A DNA stretch of 64,000 nucleotides. Origin: Ideonella benzenivorans. Lineage in GTDB: Bacteria; Pseudomonadota; Gammaproteobacteria; Burkholderiales; Burkholderiaceae_C. The notes below the pieces were generated by a model, which saw nothing but the letters and a program-made list of their open reading frames with translations, searched no databases and was not told the origin of the DNA. The stretch covers positions 372,001 to 436,000 of the forward strand of contig NZ_JAGWCB010000010.1 in the NCBI RefSeq assembly GCF_020387415.1. The letters run 5' to 3'. A program made the translations under genes and the position numbers. Numbering within the stretch: the stretch's first letter is position 1; each line of letters starts with the position of its first letter. Positions 54,914-64,000 of this stretch are shown piece after piece.

Positions 54914-56115
54914 GCCGTCGCCTCCTGTGGCTGTTGCTGCCGCGCCCCGGTGATGGTCTTGCGCCGGTTCGCCACCAGCTCGGCGGCCTTGCGCACCGGG
55001 TCATCCTCGGTGTGAACGTAGCGCATGAACATCGCCACGGTCTTGTGCGCCGTCAGCGCCATGCCGACCTTGACCGGGATACCCGAGTTGGCAATGTCGG
55101 TCGCCGAGCGATGCCGGATGCCGTGCGTACCGACATGCGCTGCACCGGCTGCTTTGAGCGCACGGCTCCAGCCGTTGTAATACTCGCCCGTGGTCAGATG
55201 CTGGCCGGGATGGGTCGGGGACGGCAGCACATGAGGGCAATCGTCCCGGCGCGGCGCCGCCGAAAGCAGCCGATAGGCTTCTTCGCTCATGGGCTTGGAC
55301 ATGCCGCCGGTCTTGCTGTCGGGCCAGACGACACGCCGGTTCTCGAAGTCCACCCAATCCCATTGGAGCGTGACGATTTCGCCACGACGGCCGGCAAACT
55401 CGAATTGCAGCCGGATCGCCAGCGGGATGACGTAGTTCTCCAGCCCCTCAGCCTCCAGATGGTCAAGATGACGGAACAGCTTGCCCATGTCCTCGTCGCT
55501 GATGAGGTGGGTGGCTTTGCCGTTGGGGAACATCGGAACATGCCGGCAAGGATTGGTGCCATCCAGACGGTAGCCCCACACCTCGGCCAGATTGAACATC
55601 CGGCGCATCACGCTGAACGTGCGGTTCGCATCGGCGGGCTTGTGGGCCATCTTCTTCATCATCCCAGCCACGTCCGGGCGCTTCACATCCTGCACCTTCA
55701 TGCGGCCGATCATCGGAACGATGTTGCGGTCGATGGTGCTCTGGTAGCCGTGTTGCGTGCTGGGTTTGTTGCGCAGCTTGGAGTAGTCCTCCATGAACTT
55801 CGTGCATAGCTCCTTGACCGTGGGAGCTTGGCGAGCAGCCGCCTTGTCTGCGGCCGGATCGCCGCCCCGGCGTACCTGGGCCAGCCATTCCTGCGCCAGT
55901 GAGCGGGCCTGCTCGACGGTCAATTCCCCGTATTGGCCCAAGGCGGGCTTGCGCCGCTCGCCAGCGTTTGTCCGGTACTGGAGCATGAACACCTTGCGGC
56001 CCGCTGGTGTAATCTTGCACAGGAAGCCGGGCACCAGCGTGTCCCGGAGTTCGACGGCCTGCGCCTGGGGTTGCGCCGCATCGACTGCGGACTTGGTGAG
56101 CTTGATTTTTGCCAC
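54910..56115 (-). CDS. int: Tyrosine-type integrase of the ICE
   Basis: The site-specific recombinase that inserts and excises the element. The protein has 401 residues from a GTG start at 56115 with GAGGAGTCATC before it; upstream ATGs in frame are less well placed. The N-terminus (about 1-85) is an arm-binding domain, and the core-binding domain follows (about 95-185). The catalytic residues are visible: Arg in EFAGRRGEIVTLQW, His-xx-Arg in HGIRHRSATDIA, His in TAHKTVAMFMRYVH and its Tyr nucleophile. The gene reads into the element, and the att core is 176 bp from its start. No tRNA is involved in targeting. Confidence 0.95.
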   Translation of the reverse strand: MAKIKLTKSAVDAAQPQAQAVELRDTLVPGFLCKITPAGRKVFMLQYRTNAGERRKPALGQYGELTVEQARSLAQEWLAQVRRGGDPAADKAAARQAPTVKELCTKFMEDYSKLRNKPSTQHGYQSTIDRNIVPMIGRMKVQDVKRPDVAGMMKKMAHKPADANRTFSVMRRMFNLAEVWGYRLDGTNPCRHVPMFPNGKATHLISDEDMGKLFRHLDHLEAEGLENYVIPLAIRLQFEFAGRRGEIVTLQWDWVDFENRRVVWPDSKTGGMSKPMSEEAYRLLSAAPRRDDCPHVLPSPTHPGQHLTTGEYYNGWSRALKAAGAAHVGTHGIRHRSATDIANSGIPVKVGMALTAHKTVAMFMRYVHTEDDPVRKAAELVANRRKTITGARQQQPQEATA

Positions 56116-56257
56116 GATGACTCCTCGGAAAGACCCGATTCCCAAGAGCCTCATAGGGGCCACCAGCAGGGAGGTCAGGTCAGGTTTCGGAAAGCACCGG
56201 CATATGTTGAACTCGCCTAAGTTATTGATAAACCTGCTGTATCGAGCTTCGGCGTAG

Positions 56258-56279
56258 TCCAGCAAAGTTCGGTGCTGGA
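56258..56279. repeat. Inverted repeat near attR
   Basis: TCCAGCA (56258-56264) and TGCTGGA (56273-56279) form a perfect 7-bp inverted repeat with an 8-bp spacer, 12 bp inside the att core and upstream of int. It may be a recombinase or excisionase site, or an int operator. Confidence 0.5.
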
Positions 56280-56290
56280 GTCATAGTGAA

Positions 56291-56298
56291 ATGAAAAA
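56291..56298. other. attR core of the ICE
   Basis: ATGAAAAA here is identical to attL. Its five A residues are the T-tract (minus strand) of the ftsZ terminator, so insertion leaves the terminator whole. Confidence 0.92.
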
Positions 56299-56317
56299 GG
56301 GGCGCCGAAGCGCCCCT
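56294..56317 (-). terminator. ftsZ terminator
   Basis: On the minus strand AGGGGCGC-TTCG-GCGCCCCT forms a perfect 8-bp stem with a TTCG loop, ending in TTTTTCAT. It starts 30 bp after the ftsZ stop codon and shields int from ftsZ transcription. Confidence 0.93.
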
Positions 56318-56346
56318 CCAACACAGCAACGAGTGAGGGCCCGAGC

Positions 56347-57585
56347 TCAGTCGGCCTGCTTGCGCAGGAAGGCCGGGATCTCGATCTCGTCCATGCCGTT
56401 GGAGCTCAGGGCCTCCACCTTGGCCGCCGCCTGGGTGCGGCCGGTGCGCCACACGCTGGGCGTGGCCAGCGCGCCGTAGTCCTGTTGCTGGACCGGGGCA
56501 GCCGCCACCGGTTGGGCCGCCGTCGGTTGGGCGACCGCGCCCATCGGGGTGTTGAGCATCGGCAGGTTGTCGGTACCGGTGCGCAGCATCGGCTGCGACT
56601 GCACCACCGTCAGCGGCGCAGCGGCGCGCTTGGCGGTGGACAGACCGGTGGCGATCACGGTCACCCGCAGTTGGTCGCCCAGGCTGTCGTCGTAGGCGGC
56701 GCCGAAGATCACGTGCGCATCGTCCGCGGCATAGCGGCGGATGGTGTTCATCGCGTTCTTGCTCTCCGACAGCTTGAAGGTCGAGCGAGCGGCGGCGATC
56801 AGCACCAGCACGCCACGCGCGCCGGACAGGTCGATGCCCTCCAGCAGCGGGCAGGCGACAGCCGCCTCGGCCGCCTTGATGGCACGGTCCGGACCGGTGG
56901 CCATCGCGGTGCCCATCATGGCCTTGCCCGGCTCGCTCATCACCGTCTTCACGTCTTCGAAGTCGACGTTCACGAAGGCGTCCATGTGGATGATGTCGCT
57001 GATGCCGCCCACGGCGTTCTTCAGCACGTCGTTGGCATGGCCGAAGGCCTGGTCCTGGGTGACGTCATCACCCAGCACTTCCAGCAGCTTCTCGTTGAGC
57101 ACCACGATCAGCGAGTCGACATTGGCTTCCAGCTCGGAGACGCCGGCATCGGCCTGCTTGCTGCGGCGGCCGCCTTCGAATTCGAAGGGCTTGGTCACCA
57201 CGCCGACGGTCAGGATGCCCATGTCCTTGGCCACGCGGGCAATCACCGGCGCGGCGCCGGTGCCGGTGCCGCCCCCCATGCCGGCCGTGATGAACAGCAT
57301 GTGGGCGCCGGAGATGGCCTCGCGGATGCGGGCCTCGGCCTCTTCGGCCGACTGGCGGCCCACGTCCGGCTTGGAGCCAGCGCCCAGACCGGTGTTGCCC
57401 AGCTGCACCAGGTGACGCGCCGCGCTGCGGTTGAGCGCCTGGGCGTCCGTGTTGGCGCAGATGAACTCCACGCCCTGAACGCCCTGGGCGATCATGTGCT
57501 CGACCGCGTTGCCGCCGCCGCCGCCCACACCGATCACCTTGATCTGCGTGCCTTGGTCGAATTCCTCGATCATCTCGATGGCCAT
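56347..57585 (-). CDS. ftsZ: Cell division protein FtsZ
   Basis: FtsZ is the tubulin-like GTPase that forms the division ring. It has 412 residues. GTP-binding parts are KVIGVGGGGGNAVEHMI-type sequence near 15 and the tubulin signature GMGGGTGTGAAPVIA near 105; the T7 loop is in NVDFEDVKTVM. A variable linker with PTAAQPVAAAPVQQQDYG leads to the conserved tail EIEIPAFLRKQAD, which binds FtsA. It is 99 bp downstream of ftsA, a gap that may carry its promoter. The ICE sits directly after its terminator. Confidence 0.98.
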   Translation of the reverse strand: MAIEMIEEFDQGTQIKVIGVGGGGGNAVEHMIAQGVQGVEFICANTDAQALNRSAARHLVQLGNTGLGAGSKPDVGRQSAEEAEARIREAISGAHMLFITAGMGGGTGTGAAPVIARVAKDMGILTVGVVTKPFEFEGGRRSKQADAGVSELEANVDSLIVVLNEKLLEVLGDDVTQDQAFGHANDVLKNAVGGISDIIHMDAFVNVDFEDVKTVMSEPGKAMMGTAMATGPDRAIKAAEAAVACPLLEGIDLSGARGVLVLIAAARSTFKLSESKNAMNTIRRYAADDAHVIFGAAYDDSLGDQLRVTVIATGLSTAKRAAAPLTVVQSQPMLRTGTDNLPMLNTPMGAVAQPTAAQPVAAAPVQQQDYGALATPSVWRTGRTQAAAKVEALSSNGMDEIEIPAFLRKQAD

Positions 57586-57684
57586 GGTGACCTCCTTCTC
57601 CGTCTCGTTGCAGTTGCCGTTTGCGTTGAACTCTGGCTCGACCGGGGCCTGTGTCTGCCCCTTGGAACCGCTTACTTCAGAAAC

Positions 57685-58917
57685 TCAAAAATTACCCAGG
57701 AACCAGTCCCGCGCTTTCCCGAACATGGTCTTGACCGAACCCGCCTGCTGCGCGGCCTTGTGGCCACGGGTGTGGGCGAGCCGTGCTTCTTCGAGCAGAC
57801 CCATCACGGTGGCCGAGCGCGGATTGGCCACCATGTCGAACAAGGCGCTGGAATAGGTCGGCAGGCCCTTGCGGACCGGCTTGAGGAAGATGTCCTCCCC
57901 CAGCTCGACCATGCCCGGCATGACCGCCGTGCCGCCGGTGATCACGATGCCCGAGGACAGCAGCTCCTCGTAGCCCGAATCGCGGATCACCTGGTGCACC
58001 AGCGAAAAAATCTCTTCCACCCGCGGCTCGATCACGCCGGCCAGGGCCTGGCGGCTGAGCATGCGCGGCACCCGGTCGCCCAGACCGGGCACTTCCAGCT
58101 GCTCGGCCGGGTCTGCCAGCAGCTGCTTGGCCACGCCGTACTCGACCTTGATCTCCTCGGCGTCCTTGGTCGGGGTCCGCAGCGCCATCGCGATGTCACT
58201 GGTGATCAGGTCGCCGGCGATCGGGATCACCGCGGTGTGGCGGATCGAGCCGCCGGTGTAGATGGCCACATCGGTGGTGCCGGCACCGATGTCCACCACC
58301 GCCACGCCCAGGTCCTTCTCGTCGTCGGTCAGCACCGCGGCGGCCGAGGCGGTCGGCGTCAGGCACAGCTGCTCGACCTCCAGGCCGCAGCGCCGCACGC
58401 ACTTGATGATGTTCTCGGCCGCGCTCTGGGCGCCGGTGGCGATGTGCACCTTGACCTCGAGCCGGCTGCCGCTCATGCCGATCGGCTCCTTGACCTCGTG
58501 GCCGTCGATCACGAACTCCTGCGACTCGACCAGCAGCAGGCGCTGGTCGTTCGGGATGTTGATCGCCTTGGCGGTCTCGATCACCCGGGCCACGTCGGTG
58601 GGCGTGACCTCGCGGTTGTCGCGCACGATCACCATGCCGGTGCTGTTCTGGCCCCGGATGTGGCTGCCGGTGATGCCGGTGTAGACGCGCTCGATCTTGC
58701 AGGCGGCCATCATCTCGGCCTCTTTGAGCGCCTGCTGGATGCTCTGCACGGTGGCGTCGATGTTGACGACCACGCCGCGCTTGAGACCGTGCGAGGACGC
58801 CACGCCCAGCCCGGCCACGCGCAGCTCACCGCCGGCCACGACCTCGGCCACCACCGCCATCACCTTGGCGGTGCCGATGTCCAGCCCGACGACGAGATCC
58901 TTGTATTCCTTGGCCAT
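57685..58917 (-). CDS. ftsA: Cell division protein FtsA
   Basis: FtsA is the actin-like ATPase that anchors FtsZ to the membrane. It has 410 residues with VVGLDIGTAKVMAVVAEV near the start, VVDIGAGTTDVAIYTGG (phosphate 2 motif) near 205 and SSGIVITGGTAVMPGM (adenosine motif) near 335. The C-terminal amphipathic helix (MFGKARDWFLGNF) is present. It lies 6 bp after ftsQ. Confidence 0.98.
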   Translation of the reverse strand: MAKEYKDLVVGLDIGTAKVMAVVAEVVAGGELRVAGLGVASSHGLKRGVVVNIDATVQSIQQALKEAEMMAACKIERVYTGITGSHIRGQNSTGMVIVRDNREVTPTDVARVIETAKAINIPNDQRLLLVESQEFVIDGHEVKEPIGMSGSRLEVKVHIATGAQSAAENIIKCVRRCGLEVEQLCLTPTASAAAVLTDDEKDLGVAVVDIGAGTTDVAIYTGGSIRHTAVIPIAGDLITSDIAMALRTPTKDAEEIKVEYGVAKQLLADPAEQLEVPGLGDRVPRMLSRQALAGVIEPRVEEIFSLVHQVIRDSGYEELLSSGIVITGGTAVMPGMVELGEDIFLKPVRKGLPTYSSALFDMVANPRSATVMGLLEEARLAHTRGHKAAQQAGSVKTMFGKARDWFLGNF

Positions 58918-58923
58918 GCTGCC

Positions 58924-59715
58924 TCAATGCGGGGTACTGGTTGGGGGGGGGCTGCCCGCGGCGCCCTTCAGGCGCAGCGCGTAGCCATCGGCGTGCCGCA
59001 GATCGGCCTGGCTCCAGCCTCGTGGCAAGCGGGCCGACGCCTGGGTCACGGTGCGCACAAAGCGCTCACAGCGCGCCTGCACCTCCGCATCGCTGCCGCG
59101 GCCGATCTCGACCACAGCGCCGTTGTCCAGCTCGGCCTCCCAGGAACCGCGACCCGACAGCGCGAGCCGGGCGATCTCCAGCCCCAGCGGGGCGAAGACC
59201 GGGTTCAGGCGGCGGAACATCGCCAGCATCTCGGGGGCGCTGGCCTCGTCGCCGGAGAACTCGGGCAGGTCTTCCTCGTCCACGTCGCCCACGTTGGCCT
59301 CGAAGACCTCGCCGTAGGTGTTGACCAGGCGGTCATTGCCTTCATCGCCCTTCCAGACGGCGGCGGGCCTGTGTTCTTCCAGCGTCACCTCCAGCCGGTT
59401 CGGCCAGATGCGCTGAACAACCGCGTGCCGCACCCAGGGCAGGTCCTCGAACACCTTGCGGGCCGACGACAGATCGAGGGTGAAGAAGTTGCCCGTCAGG
59501 CGGGAGGCGATGTTGGCCCGGATCGTGGCCGCGCTGTTGCGGCTCACATCGCCATCCAGCCGGATGGCCCGGAAGGCGAACAGCGGCTGGCGCGCCACCC
59601 ACCCCGCCGCCGCGGCCAGCAACAGGCCGGCCGCGGCAGCGGCCACCAGCGCCGTCGTGAACTGGGTCACCCGGACGTCTGGCGGCAAAGAGGTGGGCAG
59701 GGCAGCGGTTTTCAT
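58924..59715 (-). CDS. ftsQ: Cell division protein FtsQ
   Basis: FtsQ is a bitopic membrane protein of the divisome. It has 263 residues: a short cytoplasmic start, one helix (about 22-42, [19 protein letters not shown]), the POTRA domain with [20 protein letters not shown], and the beta domain with [30 protein letters not shown]. The ATG overlaps the ddl stop by four bases. Confidence 0.97.
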   Translation of the reverse strand: MKTAALPTSLPPDVRVTQFTTALVAAAAAGLLLAAAAGWVARQPLFAFRAIRLDGDVSRNSAATIRANIASRLTGNFFTLDLSSARKVFEDLPWVRHAVVQRIWPNRLEVTLEEHRPAAVWKGDEGNDRLVNTYGEVFEANVGDVDEEDLPEFSGDEASAPEMLAMFRRLNPVFAPLGLEIARLALSGRGSWEAELDNGAVVEIGRGSDAEVQARCERFVRTVTQASARLPRGWSQADLRHADGYALRLKGAAGSPPPTSTPH

Positions 59716-60686
59716 GTCCGGGTGGCGGGCGTGCTGTCCAGGCTGGCGGCGGCCAGCAGGCGCAGGCAGAGCTCTTCGTAACTGATGCCGACGGCACGCG
59801 CCGACTGCGGCACCAGCGAGTGGCCGGTCATGCCCGGCGCGGTGTTCATCTCAAGCAGGAAGGGCTTGCGGTCGCTGGCGCGGATCATCAGATCGGCGCG
59901 GCCCCAGCCCCGGCAGCCGAGGGCACGGTAGGCGGCCACCGCCAGGCGCTGGATCTCGCGTTCCTCTGCCTCGGGCAGGCCGCAGGGGCAGAGGTAGCGG
60001 GTGTCGTCGGAGTAGTACTTGTGCTCGAAATCGTAGTTGCCGTCGGGCGCCTGGATGCGGATCACCGGCAACGCGGCGGAGGCTTCGCCCTCACCCAGCA
60101 CGGGGCAGGTCACCTCGTCACCGTCAATGAATTCTTCGCAAAGCACGTCGGGGTCGTATTGTGCCGCGAGAGTGACCGCTTCCTCCATGCCGGAATACCC
60201 CTGCACCTTCGTGACACCGAAGGAAGAACCTTCGCGGGCCGGCTTGACGATCAGCGGCAGGCCCAGCGCATCGGGCACCTCGCGCACCGCTTCGCGGGTG
60301 CGCTCCTCGGTGGACAGACGGCGCCAGCGCGGCGTGGGCAGGCCTTCGGCCAGCCAGACCCGCTTGGTCATGACCTTGTCCATCGCCACCGACGAGGCCA
60401 TCACGCCCGAACCGGTGTAGGGAATGCCCAACAGTTCCAGGGCACCCTGCACCGTGCCGTCCTCACCGTGGCGGCCGTGCAGCGCGATGAAGCAGCGCGC
60501 AAAGCCCTCGCGCTTGAGCTCGCCGAGCTCGCGCTCGGACGGATCGAAGGGATGGGCGTCCACGCCCTGCGCGCGCAGCGCCTTGAGCACGCCCTCGCCC
60601 GACATCAGCGACACCGGCCGTTCCGCCGAATCGCCCCCCATCAGAACGGCCACCTTGCCAAGTGCCTTCACGTCCACCGTGCTCAT
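59712..60686 (-). CDS. ddl: D-alanine--D-alanine ligase
   Basis: Ddl joins two D-Ala for peptidoglycan. It has 324 residues in the ATP-grasp fold: [19 protein letters not shown] near the start, [23 protein letters not shown] (about 75), [15 protein letters not shown] (about 150) and [18 protein letters not shown] (about 280), which holds the metal ligands. The ATG at 60686 overlaps the murC stop; a much longer frame upstream is not used. Confidence 0.97.
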   Translation of the reverse strand: MSTVDVKALGKVAVLMGGDSAERPVSLMSGEGVLKALRAQGVDAHPFDPSERELGELKREGFARCFIALHGRHGEDGTVQGALELLGIPYTGSGVMASSVAMDKVMTKRVWLAEGLPTPRWRRLSTEERTREAVREVPDALGLPLIVKPAREGSSFGVTKVQGYSGMEEAVTLAAQYDPDVLCEEFIDGDEVTCPVLGEGEASAALPVIRIQAPDGNYDFEHKYYSDDTRYLCPCGLPEAEEREIQRLAVAAYRALGCRGWGRADLMIRASDRKPFLLEMNTAPGMTGHSLVPQSARAVGISYEELCLRLLAAASLDSTPATRT

Positions 60687-62089
60687 GCTTGCCCCGCTTG
60701 TTCCACCACCTGTGCCGGAACGGCCCCGATCGAGCCCGCCCCCATCACGATCACCACATCCCCGTCGCGGGCGAAGGCCGCGATCTCGGCCGGCATCTGC
60801 TGGACGTCGTCGACGAACAGCGGATCGACCTTGCCGGCCACTCGCAAGGCGCGCGCCAGCGAGCGGCCGTCGGCCGCGACGATCGGCGGCTCGCCGGCCG
60901 CGTAGACCTCGGTCAGCAGCACCGCGTCGGCCTGCCCCAGCACCTTGACGAAGTCCTCGAAACAGTCGCGGGTGCGGGTGTAGCGGTGCGGCTGGAAGGC
61001 CAGCACCAGCCGCCGGCCCGGGAAGGCCCCGCGCGCCGCCGCCACCACCGCTGCCATTTCGACCGGGTGGTGGCCGTAGTCGTCGATCAGCGTGAACTGC
61101 CCGCCGCCCTGGCAGCGCAGCTCGCCGTAGCGCTGGAAGCGCCGGCCCACGCCGCTGAACTTGGCCAGCGCGGCGACGATGGGTTCGTCGGGCAGCTCCA
61201 GCTCGGTGGCCACCGCGATCGCCGCCAGCGCGTTGCGCACGTTGTGCACCCCCGGCAGGTTCAGCGTGATCGGCAGGTCCGGCATGGCGTGGCCGTAGTG
61301 GCGCCGGCAGGTGAACTGCATGCGGCCGCCGGCCAGGGCCTGCACGTCCACGGCCCGCACCGCCGCATCCTCGGCCAGGCCGTAGCGGATCACCGGCCGG
61401 GAGATCATCGGGATGATGCTCTGCACGCCGGGGTCGTCGCCACACAGCACCGCCGCGCCGTAGAACGGCATGCGGTGCAGGAAGTCCACGAAGGCCTGCT
61501 TCAGGCGGGCGTAATCGTGGCCGTAGGTGTCCATGTGGTCCTCGTCGATGTTGGTCACCACCGACAGGATGGGCATCAGGTTGAGGAAGGAGGCGTCCGA
61601 CTCGTCGGCCTCGACCACGATGAATTCGCCCGAGCCCAGGCGCGAGTTGGCGCCGGCCGAGTTGAGCTTGCCGCCGATCACGAAGGTGGGGTCCACGCCC
61701 GCCTCGGCCAGCACGCTGGTGACCAGCGAGGTCGTGGTCGTCTTGCCATGCGTGCCGGCAATCGCGATGCCCTTCCTCAGGCGCATCAGCTCGGCCAGCA
61801 TCACCGCGCGCGGCACCACCGGGATGTGGTGGGCCCGGGCCGCGATGACCTCGGGGTTGTCGCCCTTCACGGCCGAGGAGATGACCACCGCCTGGGCCGC
61901 GCCCAGGTGGGCAGCGTCGTGGCCGATCGTCACGCCGATGCCCAGGCCGGCCAGGCGGCGGGTGGTGGCGGATTCGGCCTGGTCGGAACCGGTGACCAGG
62001 TAGCCCAGGTTGTGCAGGATCTCGGCGATGCCGCTCATCCCGGCCCCCCCGATGCCCACGAAGTGGATGCGTTTGACGGCGTGTTTCAT
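60683..62089 (-). CDS. murC: UDP-N-acetylmuramate--L-alanine ligase
   Basis: MurC adds L-Ala to UDP-MurNAc. It has 468 residues: the Rossmann start [20 protein letters not shown], the P-loop [14 protein letters not shown] near 115, [11 protein letters not shown] near 180 and the C-terminal [13 protein letters not shown] with FQPHRYTRT. It overlaps murG and ddl by four bases at each end. Confidence 0.98.
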   Translation of the reverse strand: MKHAVKRIHFVGIGGAGMSGIAEILHNLGYLVTGSDQAESATTRRLAGLGIGVTIGHDAAHLGAAQAVVISSAVKGDNPEVIAARAHHIPVVPRAVMLAELMRLRKGIAIAGTHGKTTTTSLVTSVLAEAGVDPTFVIGGKLNSAGANSRLGSGEFIVVEADESDASFLNLMPILSVVTNIDEDHMDTYGHDYARLKQAFVDFLHRMPFYGAAVLCGDDPGVQSIIPMISRPVIRYGLAEDAAVRAVDVQALAGGRMQFTCRRHYGHAMPDLPITLNLPGVHNVRNALAAIAVATELELPDEPIVAALAKFSGVGRRFQRYGELRCQGGGQFTLIDDYGHHPVEMAAVVAAARGAFPGRRLVLAFQPHRYTRTRDCFEDFVKVLGQADAVLLTEVYAAGEPPIVAADGRSLARALRVAGKVDPLFVDDVQQMPAEIAAFARDGDVVIVMGAGSIGAVPAQVVEQAGQA

Positions 62090-63180
62090 GTCGGCTTCAC
62101 CAGCCTTTCGATTTCATCGGCCACCTTGGCGGCGGCCTGCGGCCGGGCCAGCAGACGGGCCTGCTGGGCCATGGCCAGCAGCCGCTCGCGCGTGAGCTGC
62201 GACAGCAGCTCCGCCAGCGACTGCGGGTTGAGTTCGTTCTGCGGCAGGTGGATGGCCGCGCCGCGCGCCGCCATCCAGGCCGCGTTGTCGCGCTGGTGCG
62301 ACGTGGTGCTGACCACCAGCGGCACCAGCACGCTGGCCACGCCGGCCGCGCACAGCTCGCTGACCGTGATCGCGCCGGCCCGGCAGACGATCACATCGCA
62401 GTCGGCCAGGCGGCGGTCCATGTCGTCGATGAAGGGCAGCACCTCGGCCTGCACGCCCAGCGTGGCGTAGCGGCCCCGCACGTCTTCCAGATGGGCCATG
62501 CCGGTCTGGTGGGTCACCTGCGGCCGCTGCTCGGCCGGCAGATGCGCCAGGGCGGCCGGCACCTGTTCGTTGAGCACCCGGGCGCCCAGGCTGCCGCCCA
62601 CCACCAGCACCCGCAGCGGGCCCTGGCGGCCGGCAAAGCGCTGGGCCGGGGCCGGCATGGCCTCGATCTCGGCGCGCACCGGGTTGCCGGTCACCACCGC
62701 CTGCTTGACCTTCTCGACGGCGGGACCATCGAAGCCAAAGGCCACCTTGTCGGCCACCGGCAGCAGGGCCCGGTTGCTCATCAGCAGGGCGGCGTCGGCA
62801 TTGACCAGCACCAGCGGCCGGCCGGTGAGCTTGGCCACCCAGCCGCCAGGGAAGCAGACATAGCCACCCATGCCCAGCACCGCGTCGGCGCGGCGGCGAC
62901 GGAAGATCCAGAGACTGTCCCAGAAGGCCTTCAGCAGACGGAACACGCCGCCCACGCTGTGGGCCAGGCCCTTGCCGCGCAGGCCGCTGAAGGCCAGCCG
63001 GTCCATCGGAATGCCTGTGGGCGGCACCAGGCGGTTCTCCATCCCGCCCTCGGTACCCAGCCAGCTCACGGTCCAGCCGCGCGTGCCCATCTCCCGGGCC
63101 ACGGCCAGGCCAGGAATCACATGCCCGCCGGTGCCCGCGGCCATGATGACCAGATGACGGGTGGTGGCCATCGCGCTCAT
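62086..63180 (-). CDS. murG: UDP-GlcNAc:lipid-linked MurNAc-pentapeptide transferase
   Basis: MurG adds GlcNAc to lipid I to form lipid II on the inner face of the membrane. It has 364 residues with the two glycine-rich loops [16 protein letters not shown] and [16 protein letters not shown], and [23 protein letters not shown], which binds the UDP sugar. The ATG at 63180 overlaps ftsW; MATTRHLV three codons in is an alternative. Confidence 0.97.
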   Translation of the reverse strand: MSAMATTRHLVIMAAGTGGHVIPGLAVAREMGTRGWTVSWLGTEGGMENRLVPPTGIPMDRLAFSGLRGKGLAHSVGGVFRLLKAFWDSLWIFRRRRADAVLGMGGYVCFPGGWVAKLTGRPLVLVNADAALLMSNRALLPVADKVAFGFDGPAVEKVKQAVVTGNPVRAEIEAMPAPAQRFAGRQGPLRVLVVGGSLGARVLNEQVPAALAHLPAEQRPQVTHQTGMAHLEDVRGRYATLGVQAEVLPFIDDMDRRLADCDVIVCRAGAITVSELCAAGVASVLVPLVVSTTSHQRDNAAWMAARGAAIHLPQNELNPQSLAELLSQLTRERLLAMAQQARLLARPQAAAKVADEIERLVKPT

Positions 63181-64000
63181 GCCCGGCCTCCTCGCATGAG
63201 CTGCCTGTTTTCTTGGTCCACTCGCAGCACGATGGACAGTGCCACCAGGTTGAGCAGCACGCCCGAGCCGCCGTAGGACAGCAGCGGCAGGGTCAGGCCC
63301 TTGGTGGGCAGCACGCCCAGGTTCACGCCCATGTTGATGAAGCTCTGCGCACCGAACCAGATGCCAATGCCCTGGGCCATCAGCCCGGCAAAGACGCGGT
63401 CCAGCGCGATGGCCTGACGGCCGATCACGAAGACGCGGCGGGTGATCCAGAAGAAGGCCAGGATCACGACCACCACGGTGACAAAGCCCAGTTCCTCGCC
63501 GATCACCGCCATCAGGAAGTCGGTGTGGGCCTCGGGCAGGTAATGCAGCTTCTCGATCGAGTTGCCCAGACCCTGGCCGAAGAACTCACCGCGGCCGAAG
63601 GCGATCAGCGAGTGGGTGAGCTGGTAGGCCTTGCCCTGCGCGTAGTTGGGGTTCCACGGGTCCAGGTAGGCGAAGATGCGCTGGCGGCGGAATTCGCTGA
63701 ACACGATCATCAGCACGAAGGCGCCCACCAGCACCGCCACGCTGAGCAGGAACATGCGGCCGTTCACACCGCCCAGGAAGAGGATGCCCAGCGCGATCGC
63801 GGCGATCACCATGAAGGCGCCCATGTCCGGCTCGGCCAGCAGCAGCACGCCCACCACGCCCAGCGACACCGCCATCGGCCAGACCGCCTTGATGAAGTTC
63901 TCCTTGACTTCCATCTTGCGCACCATGTAGCTGGCCGCGTACATGGCCATGGCCAGCTTGCACAGCTCGCTGGGCTGGAAGTTCATGATGCCCAGCGGGA
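63177..64000 (-). CDS. ftsW: FtsW lipid II polymerase, 5' end beyond window
   Basis: FtsW is the SEDS-family glycan polymerase of the divisome. Only the C-terminal part, about 273 residues, is in the window; the frame stays open past 64000. Visible are the family segments [51 protein letters not shown] and [18 protein letters not shown], with several membrane helices. It overlaps the murG start by four bases. Confidence 0.97.
   Translation of the reverse strand, partial: PLGIMNFQPSELCKLAMAMYAASYMVRKMEVKENFIKAVWPMAVSLGVVGVLLLAEPDMGAFMVIAAIALGILFLGGVNGRMFLLSVAVLVGAFVLMIVFSEFRRQRIFAYLDPWNPNYAQGKAYQLTHSLIAFGRGEFFGQGLGNSIEKLHYLPEAHTDFLMAVIGEELGFVTVVVVILAFFWITRRVFVIGRQAIALDRVFAGLMAQGIGIWFGAQSFINMGVNLGVLPTKGLTLPLLSYGGSGVLLNLVALSIVLRVDQENRQLMRGGRA

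Noticed and set aside
56119-56265. Longer integrase start up to 56265
   Set aside because: The extra 50 codons have no family match, while the GTG at 56115 has a good GAGGAG site and gives the normal N-terminus.
56485-59781. 1,098-codon open frame on the plus strand
   Set aside because: It is antisense to ftsZ, ftsA and ftsQ, rich in His/Arg/Gly repeats from GC-rich codons, and matches no family.

Overview
The window is high-GC DNA from a betaproteobacterium, most likely of the order Burkholderiales. The evidence is the division and cell-wall order ftsW-murG-murC-ddl-ftsQ-ftsA-ftsZ (64000 down to 56347) and lpxC (784 down to 1), all on the minus strand. That cluster is split by a 52.8 kb integrative and conjugative element (ICE) of the Tn4371 family. 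No tRNA, rRNA or CRISPR array was seen.

The element is bounded by the 8-bp direct repeat ATGAAAAA (TTTTTCAT on the coding strand) at 3486-3493 and 56291-56298. The right copy is the T-tract of the intrinsic terminator of ftsZ. A tyrosine integrase gene lies just inside the right end. Beyond the left end lie a NarL-type response regulator and a 7TM histidine kinase gene, then lpxC.

Backbone, from left: a mating-pair formation operon (traG, a CopG-type gene, trbBCDEJ, an exclusion lipoprotein, trbLFGI, a DUF2274 gene) read leftwards at 16036-3768; the relaxase traI, traF, a DUF2840 gene, a ribbon-helix-helix gene, parA, repA, an AlpA-like gene and a DUF2285 gene at 29518-36321; small conserved ICE genes (two DUF2958, XRE, DUF736, DUF932, a long ParB) at 36663-46038; and radC, a DUF1016 nuclease gene and int at 52922-56115. 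Three 23-24 bp direct repeats between repA and parA are a replication-origin or partition-site candidate. A fourth partial copy lies in the traF-traI gap, the likely oriT region.

Cargo 1 (16274-29464) is a complete biphenyl pathway in the order known from Tn4371 and strain KKS102: bphE-G-F-bphX-A1-A2-A3-B-C-D-ompW-A4-lysR, with the divergent GntR repressor gene bphS. Upper-pathway enzymes would take biphenyl to benzoate plus 2-hydroxypenta-2,4-dienoate; BphE, F and G take the latter to pyruvate and acetyl-CoA. Cargo 2 (38963-41292) is an AraC regulator divergent from an NmrA-type and a SnoaL-type gene. Cargo 3 (46239-52831) is arsR-acr3-arsC-arsH-chrA followed by a His-rich EamA permease, a BART-type transporter and a methyltransferase, a trio of unknown function.

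The spaces between the small ICE genes are long and carry two families of repeated modules (A: 219 bp in two full and two partial copies; B: about 140 bp in two copies) that no called gene explains.
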